A stretch of DNA of 64,000 nt from Paraburkholderia sabiae (GTDB lineage Bacteria > Pseudomonadota > Gammaproteobacteria > Burkholderiales > Burkholderiaceae). The notes beneath the pieces are model-generated. The model did no database searches. It worked only from the letters and a program-made list of their open reading frames with translations, and was not told where the DNA came from. The DNA lies in the NCBI RefSeq assembly GCF_030412785.1, contig NZ_CP125295.1, positions 1,240,001-1,304,000 on the forward strand, read 5' to 3'. Shown here in pieces: positions 46,325 to 55,953 of this stretch (positions within the stretch are counted from its first letter, which is position 1; the number at the start of each line of letters is the position of its first letter). The position numbers and the translations under genes are program-made.

Positions 46325-46350
46325 AAAAGGCGGCCTGTGCCGCCTTTTTT
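46325..46350 (+). terminator. Intrinsic terminator inside the isc operon, between iscA and hscB
   Basis: AAAAGGCGGC pairs with GCCGCCTTTT around the loop CTGT, followed by a run of T. Sequence after it includes hscB at 46441. It should reduce read-through and make the chaperone-ferredoxin part weaker than iscRSUA. Confidence 0.8.
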
Positions 46351-46440
46351 CAATTTCGCCGTGCCTTCATTCGCGCATCACTTTTTCGCGTATCACTTTC
46401 GGGCGTTGCACTGCGCGCCCTGGATGGACAAAGTAATCTG

Positions 46441-46968
46441 ATGGCCTCGCTGAACGACAGTCACTTCGCACTCTTCGACCTGCCGGAGCAATTCGCGCTG
46501 GATTCGTCCGCGCTGGATCACGCGTATCGCACGGTGCAGGCGCAGGTGCATCCGGACCGCTTCGCTGCCGCGGGCGACGCGCAAAAGCGCATCGCCATGC
46601 AATGGGCGACGCGCACGAACGAGGCGTATCAGACGCTGCGCGATCCGTTGAAGCGCGCGCGCTATCTGTTGTCGCTGCGCGGCATCGACGTCGGCGCGGA
46701 GAACAACACGGCGATGGAGCCGGCCTTCCTGATGCAGCAGATGGAATGGCGCGAGAACATCGAAGACGCGTCGGCGGCGAAGAACGTCGATGCGCTCGAC
46801 GCGTTGCTGGTCGATCTGCGCGACGAAGAGAAGGTGCGCTTTACGAAGCTGGCCGCGTTGCTCGACAGCGGCTCGAATCAGGCGGCGGGCGAAGCGGTGC
46901 GGCAACTGATGTTCATCGAACGCGTGGCCGCCGAAATCGGCACGCAGATCGAGCGGCTCGACCACTGA
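46441..46968 (+). CDS. hscB: Co-chaperone HscB
   Basis: 175 residues. J-domain with HPD (QAQVHPDRF) at about residue 38, and the C-terminal helical bundle that binds IscU. It stimulates the HscA ATPase for transfer of clusters. It lies after the internal terminator; a promoter of its own is not clear. Confidence 0.95.
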   Translation: MASLNDSHFALFDLPEQFALDSSALDHAYRTVQAQVHPDRFAAAGDAQKRIAMQWATRTNEAYQTLRDPLKRARYLLSLRGIDVGAENNTAMEPAFLMQQMEWRENIEDASAAKNVDALDALLVDLRDEEKVRFTKLAALLDSGSNQAAGEAVRQLMFIERVAAEIGTQIERLDH

Positions 46969-47051
46969 CGCCGTTCGACAGCAAGAGCCCAATCACCACG
47001 CGAACAACATGATCAGGACCGGGGCGAAACAGTCCCCGAAGAAGATTCCAG

Positions 47052-48923
47052 ATGGCTTTACTGCAAATCTCTGAACCCGGCATGGCGCCCGCGCCGCATC
47101 AGCGGCGTCTCGCGGTCGGCATCGACCTCGGCACCACCAACTCACTCGTCGCGGCTGTGCGCAGCGGCGTGCCCGATGTGCTGCCCGACGACGAAGGCCA
47201 TTATCTGCTTCCGTCCGTCGTGCGGTATCTGGAGAAGGGCGGCCGGCGCATCGGACGCACCGCGAAAGCGGAAGCCGCTACCGATCCGCGCAACACGATC
47301 GTGTCCGTCAAGCGCTTCATGGGGCGGGGCAAGAGCGAGGTCGAGCACGCGGAAAACGCGCCGTACGATTTCGTCGATGCGCCGGGCATGGTGCAGATCC
47401 GGACCATCGACGGCGTGAAGAGTCCCGTCGAAGTGTCCGCGGAAATTCTCGCGACACTGCGTTATCGCGCGGAAGACACGCTTGGCGACGATCTGGTCGG
47501 CGCAGTGATCACGGTGCCCGCGTATTTCGATGAAGCACAGCGCCAGGCGACCAAGGACGCCGCGCGTCTCGCCGGGCTGAACGTGCTGCGTCTGCTGAAC
47601 GAGCCGACGGCGGCCGCGATCGCCTACGGCCTCGATAACGGCGCAGAAGGTTTGTACGCGGTGTACGACCTCGGCGGCGGCACCTTCGATCTGTCGATTC
47701 TCAAGCTCACGAAGGGCGTCTTCGAAGTGCTCGCAGCGGGCGGCGATTCGGCGCTCGGCGGCGACGACTTCGATCACGCGTTGTATCGCCACGTGCTCGA
47801 ACAGGCGAACGTGACGCCGCAATCGCTGACGCCCGAAGACGTGCGTCTGCTGCTCGACACGGTGCGTGTCGCGAAGGAAACGCTGTCGTCGGCGCCGAGT
47901 GCACTCGTAAAGGCGACGCTCGCGAGCGGCGCGAAGATCGACGTCACCGTCGACGAAGCCACCTTCGAAGCGATCACGCAGGCGCTCGTCCAGCGCACGC
48001 TCGGCCCGACGAAGAAGGCGCTGCGTGACGCGAAGGTCACGCCCGCCGATATCAAGGGCGTCGTGCTCGTGGGCGGCGCGACGCGCATGCCCGTGATTCG
48101 CCGCGCGGTCGAAAACCACTTCGGCCAGCCGCCGCTGACCAATCTCGATCCGGATCAAGTCGTCGCGCTCGGCGCGGCGATTCAGGCCGATCTGCTCGCG
48201 GGCAACCGCGGCGCGGACGGCGACGACTGGCTGCTGCTCGACGTGATTCCGCTGTCGCTCGGCGTCGAAACGATGGGCGGTCTCGCCGAGAAGATCATCC
48301 CGCGCAACTCGACCATTCCGATCGCCCGCGCGCAGGAATTCACGACGTTCAAGGACGGCCAGACGGCGATGGCGATTCACGTCGTCCAGGGCGAGCGCGA
48401 ACTCGTGTCGGATTGCCGGTCGCTCGCGCGCTTCGAGTTGCGCGGCATTCCGCCGATGGCGGCGGGTGCGGCGCGTATCCGCGTGACGTATCAGGTCGAC
48501 GCGGACGGTCTGCTGTCCGTGTTCGCACGCGAGCAGCATTCGGGCGTGGAGGCGTCGGTGGTGGTGAAGCCGTCGTACGGTCTCGCCGATGACGATGTTG
48601 CGCGCATGCTCGAAGACAGCTTCAAGACGGCCGAAGTCGATATGCGCGCGCGTGCGTTGCGCGAGGCGCAGGTCGAAGCGCAGCGGCTGATCGAAGCGAC
48701 GGAAGCAGCCTTTGCCGTCGACGGCGAACTGCTCGACGCCGACGAACGCACCGCGCTCGAAGGTCTCGTCGCAGCGCTGCGCAACGTCGCGCCGGGCGAC
48801 GACGTCGACGCGATCGAAACGGCCACGAAGACGCTCGCCGAAGGCACCGACGAATTCGCCGCGCGCCGGATGGACAAGAGTATCCGTCGTGCGCTCGCGG
48901 GCAAGAAGCTCGACGAAATCTGA
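47052..48923 (+). CDS. hscA: Fe-S assembly chaperone HscA
   Basis: 623-residue Hsp70 specialised for Isc[17 protein letters not shown] (phosphate 1), [13 protein letters not shown] (phosphate 2), [15 protein letters not shown] (adenosine) and the substrate-binding domain ([21 protein letters not shown]). 83 bases after hscB. Confidence 0.96.
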   Translation: MALLQISEPGMAPAPHQRRLAVGIDLGTTNSLVAAVRSGVPDVLPDDEGHYLLPSVVRYLEKGGRRIGRTAKAEAATDPRNTIVSVKRFMGRGKSEVEHAENAPYDFVDAPGMVQIRTIDGVKSPVEVSAEILATLRYRAEDTLGDDLVGAVITVPAYFDEAQRQATKDAARLAGLNVLRLLNEPTAAAIAYGLDNGAEGLYAVYDLGGGTFDLSILKLTKGVFEVLAAGGDSALGGDDFDHALYRHVLEQANVTPQSLTPEDVRLLLDTVRVAKETLSSAPSALVKATLASGAKIDVTVDEATFEAITQALVQRTLGPTKKALRDAKVTPADIKGVVLVGGATRMPVIRRAVENHFGQPPLTNLDPDQVVALGAAIQADLLAGNRGADGDDWLLLDVIPLSLGVETMGGLAEKIIPRNSTIPIARAQEFTTFKDGQTAMAIHVVQGERELVSDCRSLARFELRGIPPMAAGAARIRVTYQVDADGLLSVFAREQHSGVEASVVVKPSYGLADDDVARMLEDSFKTAEVDMRARALREAQVEAQRLIEATEAAFAVDGELLDADERTALEGLVAALRNVAPGDDVDAIETATKTLAEGTDEFAARRMDKSIRRALAGKKLDEI

Positions 48924-49020
48924 TTCACGCGGCGTGCGCCAAAAACGGCCGCGCCACCAGTAAAATGGTACGGTGCCTGAAGGGCGGCGTCCGTGCCCCA
49001 CAGACCAAAACGGAATTTGT

Positions 49021-49362
49021 ATGCCTCAAATCGTTGTGCTGCCTCACGTCGAACTGTGTCCGGACGGCGCGGTCATCGACGCCGTGCCGGGCAAGAGCAT
49101 CTGCGACAATCTGCTCGACAACGGCATCGAAATCGAGCATGCGTGCGAGAAGTCCTGCGCGTGCACGACCTGCCACGTGATCGTGCGCGAGGGCTTCAAC
49201 GCGCTGGAACCGTCGGAAGAGGAAGAGGACGATCTGCTCGACAAGGCATGGGGTCTCGAGCGCGAATCGCGGTTGTCGTGCCAGGCGCTCGTGCCTGAGG
49301 GCGACGACCTCGTGGTCGAGATTCCGCGTTATTCGATCAACCACGCGAAGGAAAATCACTAA
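49021..49362 (+). CDS. fdx: ISC [2Fe-2S] ferredoxin
   Basis: 113-residue adrenodoxin-type ferredoxin. Cluster Cys in CEKSCACTTC (C-X5-C-X2-C) and the fourth in RLSCQALV. Start MPQIVVLPHVELCPDG at 49021. It supplies electrons for cluster assembly. Confidence 0.95.
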   Translation: MPQIVVLPHVELCPDGAVIDAVPGKSICDNLLDNGIEIEHACEKSCACTTCHVIVREGFNALEPSEEEEDDLLDKAWGLERESRLSCQALVPEGDDLVVEIPRYSINHAKENH

Positions 49363-49377
49363 CAGGAGCATGCAGCC

Positions 49378-49575
49378 ATGAAGTGGACCGACACGCAAGA
49401 CATCGCGATGGCTTTGACCGACAAGCACCCGGAGATCGATCCGCAGCAGGTGCGGTTCACCGATCTTCACCGCTGGGTGATGGAACTGGACGGCTTCGAT
49501 GACGATCCGAACCGTTCGAGCGAGAAGATTCTTGAAGCGATCCAGGCCGCGTGGATCGAAGACGCGGATTATTGA
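49378..49575 (+). CDS. iscX: Fe-S assembly protein IscX
   Basis: 65 residues, typical IscX: MKWTDTQDIAMALTDKHPEIDPQQVRFTDLHRWVMELDGF and the C-terminal ILEAIQAAWIEDADY. It begins 15 bases after fdx. It modulates IscS. Confidence 0.95.
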   Translation: MKWTDTQDIAMALTDKHPEIDPQQVRFTDLHRWVMELDGFDDDPNRSSEKILEAIQAAWIEDADY

Positions 49576-49602
49576 GCGCGACGCTTCAAAGGCTAAAAAG
49601 AG

Positions 49603-49634
49603 AAAGGCGACTTCCTGGGAAGTCGCCTTTTTTC
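49603..49634. terminator. Terminator at the end of the isc operon
   Basis: AAAGGCGACTTCC (49603-49615) pairs with GGAAGTCGCCTTT (49618-49630); T-run on the plus side, A-rich upstream, so it may also serve the convergent glycine-zipper gene. Confidence 0.85.
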
Positions 49635-49656
49635 TTGGTGCTTCACGAGAACGAAC

Positions 49657-50412
49657 TTAGCCAGCGACCAGCGTTCCGTTCTGCACACGCACGCGCTGAC
49701 CTTGCTGGAACGGCGGCGCTTCGTGGTACGTGAAGTAACGCGTCTTGCCGTTCTCCATATGCACGCGCACCGAGTAACTTGTCGTGCTGCGCAGATGCTT
49801 TTCGACCGAGTTTCCGGCGAGACCGCCGCCGAGCGCGCCGAGCAGCGTCATCGCGGTACGTCCACCGCCGCTGCCGAACTGATTGCCGACGACACCGCCC
49901 GCCACCGCGCCGCCGACAGCACCGATCCCCGTGCCATGTCCTTCCTGACGGACGGCGGATATCGCTTCGACGGTGCCGCAGGTCGAGCAATAGGCGGGGC
50001 GAGCCGGCTCCTGCTGCGCATATTGCTGCTGCGGTTGCTGCGCGTATTGAGGCTGTTGGGCGTATTGCGGGCTGGGTGGCGCGGGCGCGCGTGGGGCCTG
50101 CTGTTGCTGCTGTTGGGCCGCTGCCTGCTGTTCGGCCTGCTGAGCCGCCGCTTGCTGCTGCGCCTGCTGAGCCTGTTGAGCCGCCGTCGCCTGCTGCGCC
50201 GGCAAGCTGGCCGGTTGCGTCGTATCGACGACAGGCTGCTGCTGTTGCGTCACAGCCGCCGACTGCGTCTGATCGTTTGCCGCGCCGTTGCTCGACGCTT
50301 TCGGGAACAGGCCGGTCACGGCGGCTGTCGCAGCGAGACTGGCGATGATGACAGCGCCCGCCGCCAGGGCGATCAGCGGATGAAGACGGCGTTGGTTGGT
50401 CGGGTTATCCAT
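49657..50412 (-). CDS. Glycine-zipper 2TM domain protein with Gln-rich linker
   Basis: 251 residues, probably in the envelope. A membrane anchor (HPLIALAAGAVIIASLAATAAV) near the N-terminus; residues about 60-160 are Gln/Ala/Pro-rich (AAQQAQQAQQQAAAQQAEQQ); the glycine zipper at about 175-210 (GTGIGAVGGAVAGGVVGNQFGSGGGRTAMTLLGALGGGLAGN) is of the 2TM class (Rickettsia 17-kDa antigen-like); then a C-terminal beta domain (SYSVRVHMENGKTRYFTYHEAPPFQQGQRVRV). A CSTCG motif at about 160 may be redox active. Start 50412 (MDNPTNQRRLHPLI); upstream codons are doubtful. Confidence 0.82.
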   Translation of the reverse strand: MDNPTNQRRLHPLIALAAGAVIIASLAATAAVTGLFPKASSNGAANDQTQSAAVTQQQQPVVDTTQPASLPAQQATAAQQAQQAQQQAAAQQAEQQAAAQQQQQQAPRAPAPPSPQYAQQPQYAQQPQQQYAQQEPARPAYCSTCGTVEAISAVRQEGHGTGIGAVGGAVAGGVVGNQFGSGGGRTAMTLLGALGGGLAGNSVEKHLRSTTSYSVRVHMENGKTRYFTYHEAPPFQQGQRVRVQNGTLVAG

Positions 50413-50770
50413 GGTGTTTGGCCTCGTCCGGGGAGAGTTGACCTGGTTGAAACTGCCTTGCGCGTGAATCACGCGCGCTCTAAGTGTCGGACATCAGAAT
50501 AAGGGCAGGGTTTCAATATGTAACCTCCCGCGCCGGCACTTCAGTTTTCCAATTCACGCAAAAACTGCACCGACGACGCCGGGCCGCGCCGATATTGGGG
50601 TTCGGAAGATCTGAGCCGCGCCGACGCAACGCGCGATAGTGCAGCTTTTACCGATAGTTACAAACCGTCGGCAAGAGGCGGAACGAGAAGGGGAGAGAGA
50701 AGCGCCGTGCACGGCACATGCAGAACGCACCGTGCACGGGATGGATAGCCGCGCTGAACGCGGCCGGAGA
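50413..50770. other. Intergenic region between lysS and glycine-zipper gene
   Basis: 358 bases, holding the glycine-zipper promoter in its left part. No feature could be named. Confidence 0.5.
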
Positions 50771-52306
50771 TCAGTCTTCGCGACGCAGATGCGGGAACAG
50801 GATGACGTCGCGGATGCTCGGGCTGTCGGTGAGCAGCATCACCAGACGGTCGATGCCGATACCGCAACCGCCCGCGGGCGGCATGCCGTACTCGAGCGCG
50901 CGGATGTAGTCGGCGTCGTAGTACATCGCTTCCTCGTCGCCGGCGTCCTTCTGATCGACCTGCTTCTTGAAGCGCGCGGCCTGGTCTTCGGGATCGTTCA
51001 GTTCCGAGAAGCCGTTGGCGATTTCGCGGCCCGTGATGAACAGCTCGAAACGCTCGGTGATGCCGTCGACGGAATCCGATGCGCGCGCGAGCGGCGACAC
51101 TTCGACCGGGTAGTCGATGATGAACGTCGGCTCCCACAGTTGCGACTCAGCCGTCTCTTCGAACAGCGCCAGTTGCAGCGCGCCGATGCCCGCATTCAGG
51201 AACGCCGGTTGCGTCGTGTCGACGCCGAACTTCTTCAGTTCGGTACGCAGGAACGCGCCGTCCGCCAGTTGCGCGTCCGTGTACTGCGGCGCGTACTTCT
51301 GGATGGCTTGCGTGATCGTCAGACGATGGAACGGCTTCGACAGATCGAGTTCGCGGCCCTGATACGTGATGCTCGCGTTGCCGAGCGCATCGACGGCGGC
51401 CTGACGGATCAGTTGCTCCGTGAAGTCCATCAGCCACTTGTAGTCGGTGTACGCGGCGTAGAACTCCATCATCGTGAATTCCGGATTGTGACGCGGCGAG
51501 ACGCCCTCGTTACGGAAATTCCGGTTGATCTCGAACACGCGCTCGAAGCCGCCGACCACCAGCCGCTTCAGATACAGCTCGGGCGCGATACGCAGGAACA
51601 TCTGCATATCGAGCGCATTGTGATGCGTGACGAACGGCTTGGCCGCCGCGCCACCCGGAATCGGGTGGAGCATCGGCGTTTCGACTTCCATGAAGTTCGC
51701 GTCCGCCATGAACTTGCGGATCGACGATACGGCCTTCGTGCGCGCGACGAACGTCTTGCGCGCTTCGTCCGTGACGATCAGATCGACGTAGCGCTGGCGA
51801 TAGCGCATTTCCTGGTCGGCGAGACCGTGGAACTTGTCGGGCAGCGGACGCAGCGCCTTCGACAGCAGACGCAGTTCCGTGCAACGCACCGACAGCTCGC
51901 CCTTGTTCGTGCGGAACAGCACGCCCTTGGCGGCGACGATGTCGCCCAGATCCCACTTCTTGAAGGCGTCGTACGTCGCTTCGCCGACGTCGGCGGGCGT
52001 GATGAAGAACTGGATCTGGCCCGAGCCGTCGCGCACCGTCGCGAAGCTCGCCTTGCCCATCACGCGCTTGAGCATCATGCGGCCGGCGAGCGCGACCTGC
52101 AGCGCTTTCGCTTCGAGCGCGTCCTTGTCGGCGTCCGCGTATTCCGATTGCAGGTCGGCGGCGTGATGAGTGGGGCGGAAGTCGTTCGGATAGGCGACGC
52201 CTTGCTCGCGCAGCGCGCGCAGTTTTTCGCGGCGCTCGGCGATGATCTGGTTGTCGTCCAGTTCGACGTTCGTCGTGGCGGCGGGCGTCTGGGTCGGTTC
52301 GGTCAT
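50771..52306 (-). CDS. lysS: Lysyl-tRNA synthetase, class II
   Basis: 511 residues. OB-fold anticodon-binding N-terminus and class II catalytic domain with motif 2 ([20 protein letters not shown]) and motif 3 ([21 protein letters not shown]). Start [16 protein letters not shown] at 52306. It is downstream of prfB in the same direction. Confidence 0.96.
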   Translation of the reverse strand: MTEPTQTPAATTNVELDDNQIIAERREKLRALREQGVAYPNDFRPTHHAADLQSEYADADKDALEAKALQVALAGRMMLKRVMGKASFATVRDGSGQIQFFITPADVGEATYDAFKKWDLGDIVAAKGVLFRTNKGELSVRCTELRLLSKALRPLPDKFHGLADQEMRYRQRYVDLIVTDEARKTFVARTKAVSSIRKFMADANFMEVETPMLHPIPGGAAAKPFVTHHNALDMQMFLRIAPELYLKRLVVGGFERVFEINRNFRNEGVSPRHNPEFTMMEFYAAYTDYKWLMDFTEQLIRQAAVDALGNASITYQGRELDLSKPFHRLTITQAIQKYAPQYTDAQLADGAFLRTELKKFGVDTTQPAFLNAGIGALQLALFEETAESQLWEPTFIIDYPVEVSPLARASDSVDGITERFELFITGREIANGFSELNDPEDQAARFKKQVDQKDAGDEEAMYYDADYIRALEYGMPPAGGCGIGIDRLVMLLTDSPSIRDVILFPHLRRED

Positions 52307-52368
52307 GGTAATGATGTTCGGTGTCCGGTGCCTCGTGGACGCTCGACGACGCGGGCGCACAGGCGGTG

Positions 52369-52400
52369 AAAAAATGCGGCGCGGCAGACTGTGCCGCGCC
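52369..52400 (-). terminator. Terminator between prfB and lysS
   Basis: On the minus strand GGCGCGGC and GCCGCGCC pair around a 7-base loop, followed by GCA and six T. It could separate prfB from lysS in part. Confidence 0.65.
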
Positions 52401-52408
52401 GGCTGCGC

Positions 52409-53513
52409 TTAGATGCCCTGTTTCAGGCTGGCGCTGATGAACGCGTCGAGATCGCCGTCGAGCACGCTCTTCGTATTGCTGATTTCGACGTTGGTGCGCA
52501 GATCCTTGATACGGCTGTTGTCGAGCACGTACGAGCGGATCTGGTGGCCCCAGCCCACGTCCGACTTGCCCGCTTCGAGCTTGTCCTGTTCCGACTGACG
52601 CTTGCGCATTTCGGCTTCATACAGGCGCGATTTCAGCATCGCCATGGCTTCGGCGCGGTTGCGGTGCTGCGAGCGGTCGTTCTGGCACTGCACGACGATG
52701 CCCGACGGGATGTGCGTGATACGCACGGCGGAGTCGGTCTTGTTGATGTGCTGACCGCCCGCGCCCGACGCGCGGTAGGTGTCGATACGCAGATCGGCCG
52801 GATTGACTTCGATCTCGAACGACTCGTCGATTTCCGGATACACGAACACCGACGAGAACGACGTATGACGACCGCCCGACGAATCGAACGGCGACTTGCG
52901 CACGAGGCGGTGAATGCCCGTTTCGGTACGCAGGAAGCCGTATGCGTATTCGCCTTCGACCTTGATCGTCGCGCTCTTGATGCCGGCGACGTCGCCTTCG
53001 GACTCTTCGAGCACTTCCGTCTTGAAGCCTTTACGTTCGCAGTAGCGCAGATACTGGCGCAGCAGCATCGACGCCCAGTCGCACGCTTCCGTGCCGCCGG
53101 CGCCTGCCTGAATGTCGATGAACGCGTTGTTCGGGTCGGCCGGATTCGAGAACATCCGGCGGAATTCCATATCTTCGACGCGCGCCGTCAGTTTCGCTGC
53201 GTCTTCCTCGCACGCGACGAGGGTGTCCTCGTCGTTTTCCTCGCGCGCCATGTCGAAGAGGTCTTGCGTGTCGCGCAAGTCGTTGTCGAGCGTCGACAGC
53301 ACCTCGACGACGCCTTCGAGCAGTTTCTTTTCCTTGCCCAACGCCTGCGCGTGCTGCGAGTCGTTCCAGACGTTCGGGTCTTCGAGTTCTTTATTGACTT
53401 CGATCAGTCGTACCGACTTTGCATCGTAGTCAAAGATACCCCCGGAGCTCGCCCGCGCGTGTGCGCAGGTCCGCCAGAGAGGAGTCGATGGAGTTTAGGC
53501 GTTCCGCTTCCAT
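52409..53513 (-). CDS. prfB: Peptide chain release factor 2, with programmed +1 frameshift
   Basis: Total 367 residues, close to E. coli RF2. Translation starts at the ATG 53513 ([19 protein letters not shown]), and 27 codons later meets in-frame TGA at 53430-53432 in the classic context: a G-rich Shine-Dalgarno-like CGGGGG, TAT, CTT, TGA, C. A +1 slip on CTT gives GAC and continues with [22 protein letters not shown] into the long frame ending at 52409. The GGQ motif ([15 protein letters not shown]) and the SPF stop-codon recognition motif (SPFDSSG) are present. This autoregulates RF2 level. Confidence 0.96.
53430..53445 (-). promoter_or_regulatory. Programmed +1 frameshift site of prfB
   Basis: On the minus strand, CGGGGG-TAT-CTT-TGA-C; stop codon at 53430-53432, slip codon CTT at 53433-53435. 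The internal G-rich Shine-Dalgarno-like sequence is at the usual three-base distance. Confidence 0.9.
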
Positions 53514-53619
53514 GTCGATCCAGTTTCAATAAGTAAGGTTTTTTCGTCTGCGACGCAGTTGCTGTTCAGGTTTTTGGGTTTTTGCTGCGGTGGCATCCGC
53601 GAATTCGTATCGGTGCTTC

Positions 53620-53693
53620 ATGCGTTGCCCCTGTGCGGGGCGGCACCTACTTTTCTTTGCCGCGGCAAAGAAAAGTAGGCAAAAGAAAGCCGC
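53620..53693 (+). repeat. Palindromic repeat core, copy 2
   Basis: Same order as the solo copy at 33271-33343: ATGCGTTGCCCCTGTGCGGGG, then CCTACTTTTCTTTG and CAAAGAAAAGTAGG around a CCGCGG loop, then CAAAAGAAAGCCGC. The loop differs from copy 1 while the stem is identical. Confidence 0.9.
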
Positions 53694-54015
53694 TCTTGAA
53701 CCCCCGGTGCCCGCCAGGATACCGCTTCGGCATGCCGCAGTTGAGCTGTCGCTCAGCGACGTCCGCACTTCGTAGAAAGCCCGCAGTCAACCCCGCACGG
53801 CGCCCCCCACACGCAGTCTGGAGCACACACCGCCGCAATCAGACCGACGGCAAACACACAAAAAAACAAGCCGGCCGAATGTGCTCCAGGTGGATGTCAT
53901 CTTTCGCGCCGCGCGCGTCTGACTGCGGGCTTTCTACGGGGTGTTTGCGTCACTGCGCGACAGCTCAAAGACCGTGTGCCGTGGCGTTATCCTGGCAGGC
54001 ACCGGAGGTTCAAAA

Positions 54016-54087
54016 GCGGCTTTCTTTTGCCTACTTTTCTTTGCCGCTGCAAAGAAAAGTAGGTGCTGCCCCGCACAGGGGCAACGC
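54016..54087 (-). repeat. Palindromic repeat core, copy 3 (inverted)
   Basis: Reverse-complement of copy 2 with loop sequence changed (CCGCTG on the plus strand). The hairpin stem is unchanged. The neighbouring outer arm carries the same 'CGATACG...GCGGATGCCAG' segment as the left arm in inverted form. Confidence 0.9.
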
Positions 54088-54218
54088 TAGCAAACCGATA
54101 CGAAAACGCGGATGCCAGCGAAAAAAAGCCGCAAAAACCCAACCCAAACCCAACAGCGACACCAAAAACCAAAATTATAACGGATCACCCCAGCGCCAGG
54201 GCCAGGCGCAACCAGGGC

Positions 54219-55925
54219 CTACAACACAGCGTGTTCAACGATCAACTGCACCCGCGACACCCCATTCCAGGTGTCGGCCGACAGCCGATAGGCAACAACA
54301 GTCCTGGCGGGCAGCGGCTCCGTATGATTGAACCAGATCGCATTGAACCGCTGCCGCCCGCGCATCAGTTGCAGCTTGAGGTGCTTGTCCTTCACCAGCG
54401 CCTGCGACATCACATCGAACTCGCCCGAAAAAACGGGCGCAGGGAAGCCCTGTCCCCACACGGCAGCGTCAATCATCTCGACGAATTGCGGCGTGAAATA
54501 GGCGTCTTCGAGATCGCCGTCCGTCTCGACGGTGCGTGCCAGCACGTCCTGCGTCAGCCACTCGCGGCCGACCCGCTCAAAGGCCGCCGTGAAGCGCGGC
54601 AAATCGTCCGTGGCGATGGTCAGGCCCGCCGCCATCGCGTGGCCGCCGAACTTCGCGATCAGGCCCGGCTCTCTCTTCGACACGAGATCGAGTGCGTCGC
54701 GCAGATGGAAACCCGGAATCGAGCGGCCCGAGCCCTTGACCGTGTGGCCGCTGTCGTCGGCGAGCGCGAAGGTGAACGACGGCCGGTGGAATTTTTCCTT
54801 CAGGCGACCCGCGACAATCCCGATCACGCCCTGATGCCACGTCGGATTGAACAATGTGATCGTCGTCGAGCCGGCGGGATCGACGCCCGACAGGTCTTCG
54901 AGCGCCTGCTGCTGCATGCCCGCTTCGATTTCGCGCCGCTCGCGGTTCATCGTGTCGAGTTGCTGTGCAAGTTCCCATGCGCGTCCGATGTCGTCCGTCG
55001 TCAGGCAGTCGATACCCAGCGACATGTCCGATAGCCGTCCCGCCGCATTCAGACGCGGCCCGAGCGCAAAGCCGAGATCGAAGCCCGACGCGCTACGCGC
55101 ATCTCGGCCCGCGGCGCGAAAGAGAGCCGCGATGCCTGGCTGCATGCGTCCGTTGCGAATGCGCTGCAAACCCTGCGCGACCAGCACACGGTTGTTGCCG
55201 TCGAGCTTCACGACGTCCGCGACCGTGCCGAGCGCGACGAGATCGAGCAGACCGTCGAGTCGCGGTTCCGGACGTGTGTCGCCGAACGCGCCGCGCTTGC
55301 GCAGTTCGGCGCGCAGCGCGAGCAGCACATAGAACATCACGCCGACGCCCGCGATGCACTTGCTCGGGAACGAGCACCCCGGCTGGTTCGGATTGACGAT
55401 CGCCCGCGCGGCGGGCAGTTCGTCGCCGGGCAGGTGGTGATCGGTGACAAGCACGTCGATGCCGAGCGCGTTCGCCGCCTCGACGCCGTCGACGCTCGCG
55501 ATGCCGTTATCGACGGTAATCAGCAGGTCGGGCTTGCCGCCCGGACGCTGCGCGGCGAGCGCGACGATTTCGGGCGTGAGGCCGTAGCCGTATTCGAAGC
55601 GGTTCGGCACGAGATAGTCGATCTGCGCGCCGAACATCCGCAGGCCGCGCACGGCGACGGCACAGGCCGTCGCGCCGTCGCAGTCGTAGTCGGCGACGAC
55701 CAGCATGCGGCGCTTGCCTTCGATCGCGTCGGCGAGCAGCACGGCCGCCGCGTCGCAGCCCTTCAACGATGCAGGCGGCGTGAGACGCGCGAGGCCGGTT
55801 TCGATTTCATCGGGCAGACAGACGCCGCGCGACGCGTAAAGACGCGCGAGAACAGGATGCAGGCCGTGGCGGATCAGGGCTTCGGCGTCGGCGGGAGAGC
55901 AGGGGCGCGTAACGATTTGGGTCAT
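54219..55925 (-). CDS. recJ: Single-stranded-DNA-specific exonuclease RecJ
   Basis: 568 residues; 5'-3' exonuclease of recombination and mismatch repair. DHH-family motifs: VVADYDCDGATACAVAV, DVLVTDHHLPGDELP (DHH), and a DHHA1-type C-terminal half with GHAMAAGLTIATDDLPRF, which holds GGHAxAAG. The RpfE-like gene lies upstream in the same direction with 28 bases between. Confidence 0.95.
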   Translation of the reverse strand: MTQIVTRPCSPADAEALIRHGLHPVLARLYASRGVCLPDEIETGLARLTPPASLKGCDAAAVLLADAIEGKRRMLVVADYDCDGATACAVAVRGLRMFGAQIDYLVPNRFEYGYGLTPEIVALAAQRPGGKPDLLITVDNGIASVDGVEAANALGIDVLVTDHHLPGDELPAARAIVNPNQPGCSFPSKCIAGVGVMFYVLLALRAELRKRGAFGDTRPEPRLDGLLDLVALGTVADVVKLDGNNRVLVAQGLQRIRNGRMQPGIAALFRAAGRDARSASGFDLGFALGPRLNAAGRLSDMSLGIDCLTTDDIGRAWELAQQLDTMNRERREIEAGMQQQALEDLSGVDPAGSTTITLFNPTWHQGVIGIVAGRLKEKFHRPSFTFALADDSGHTVKGSGRSIPGFHLRDALDLVSKREPGLIAKFGGHAMAAGLTIATDDLPRFTAAFERVGREWLTQDVLARTVETDGDLEDAYFTPQFVEMIDAAVWGQGFPAPVFSGEFDVMSQALVKDKHLKLQLMRGRQRFNAIWFNHTEPLPARTVVAYRLSADTWNGVSRVQLIVEHAVL

Positions 55926-55953
55926 GCGGCGAAATCAGAGGCAAAAAAGCAGT

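Larger units (their letters stand above)
53571..54142. repeat. Large imperfect inverted repeat element between prfB and recJ
   Basis: The two arms, about 53571-53789 and 53920-54142, are inverted copies of one sequence along most of their length. Each arm includes a 'GGCATCCGCG ... CGTATCGG' outer part, the CCCCTGTGCGGGG hairpin, the 14-base ACTTTTCTTTG / CAAAGAAAAGT hairpin, GCCAAAAGAAAGCC-type sequence, and an inner part with GTAGAAAGCCCGCAGTCA. The 130-base centre has its own 10-bp inverted repeat CTGGAGCACA / TGTGCTCCAG (53818-53827 and 53880-53889). The two cores are listed separately. No transposase is encoded. Confidence 0.85.

Noticed and set aside
53514..54218. CRISPR array
   Set aside because: Repeats are inverted and only two in number with no regular spacers; no cas gene in the window.
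53582..54331. Open frame in the prfB-recJ gap (249 codons)
   Set aside because: It is entirely made of the two inverted repeat arms, giving peptides such as YFSLPRQRKVGKRK in both halves, which come from the DNA repeat and not from a protein.
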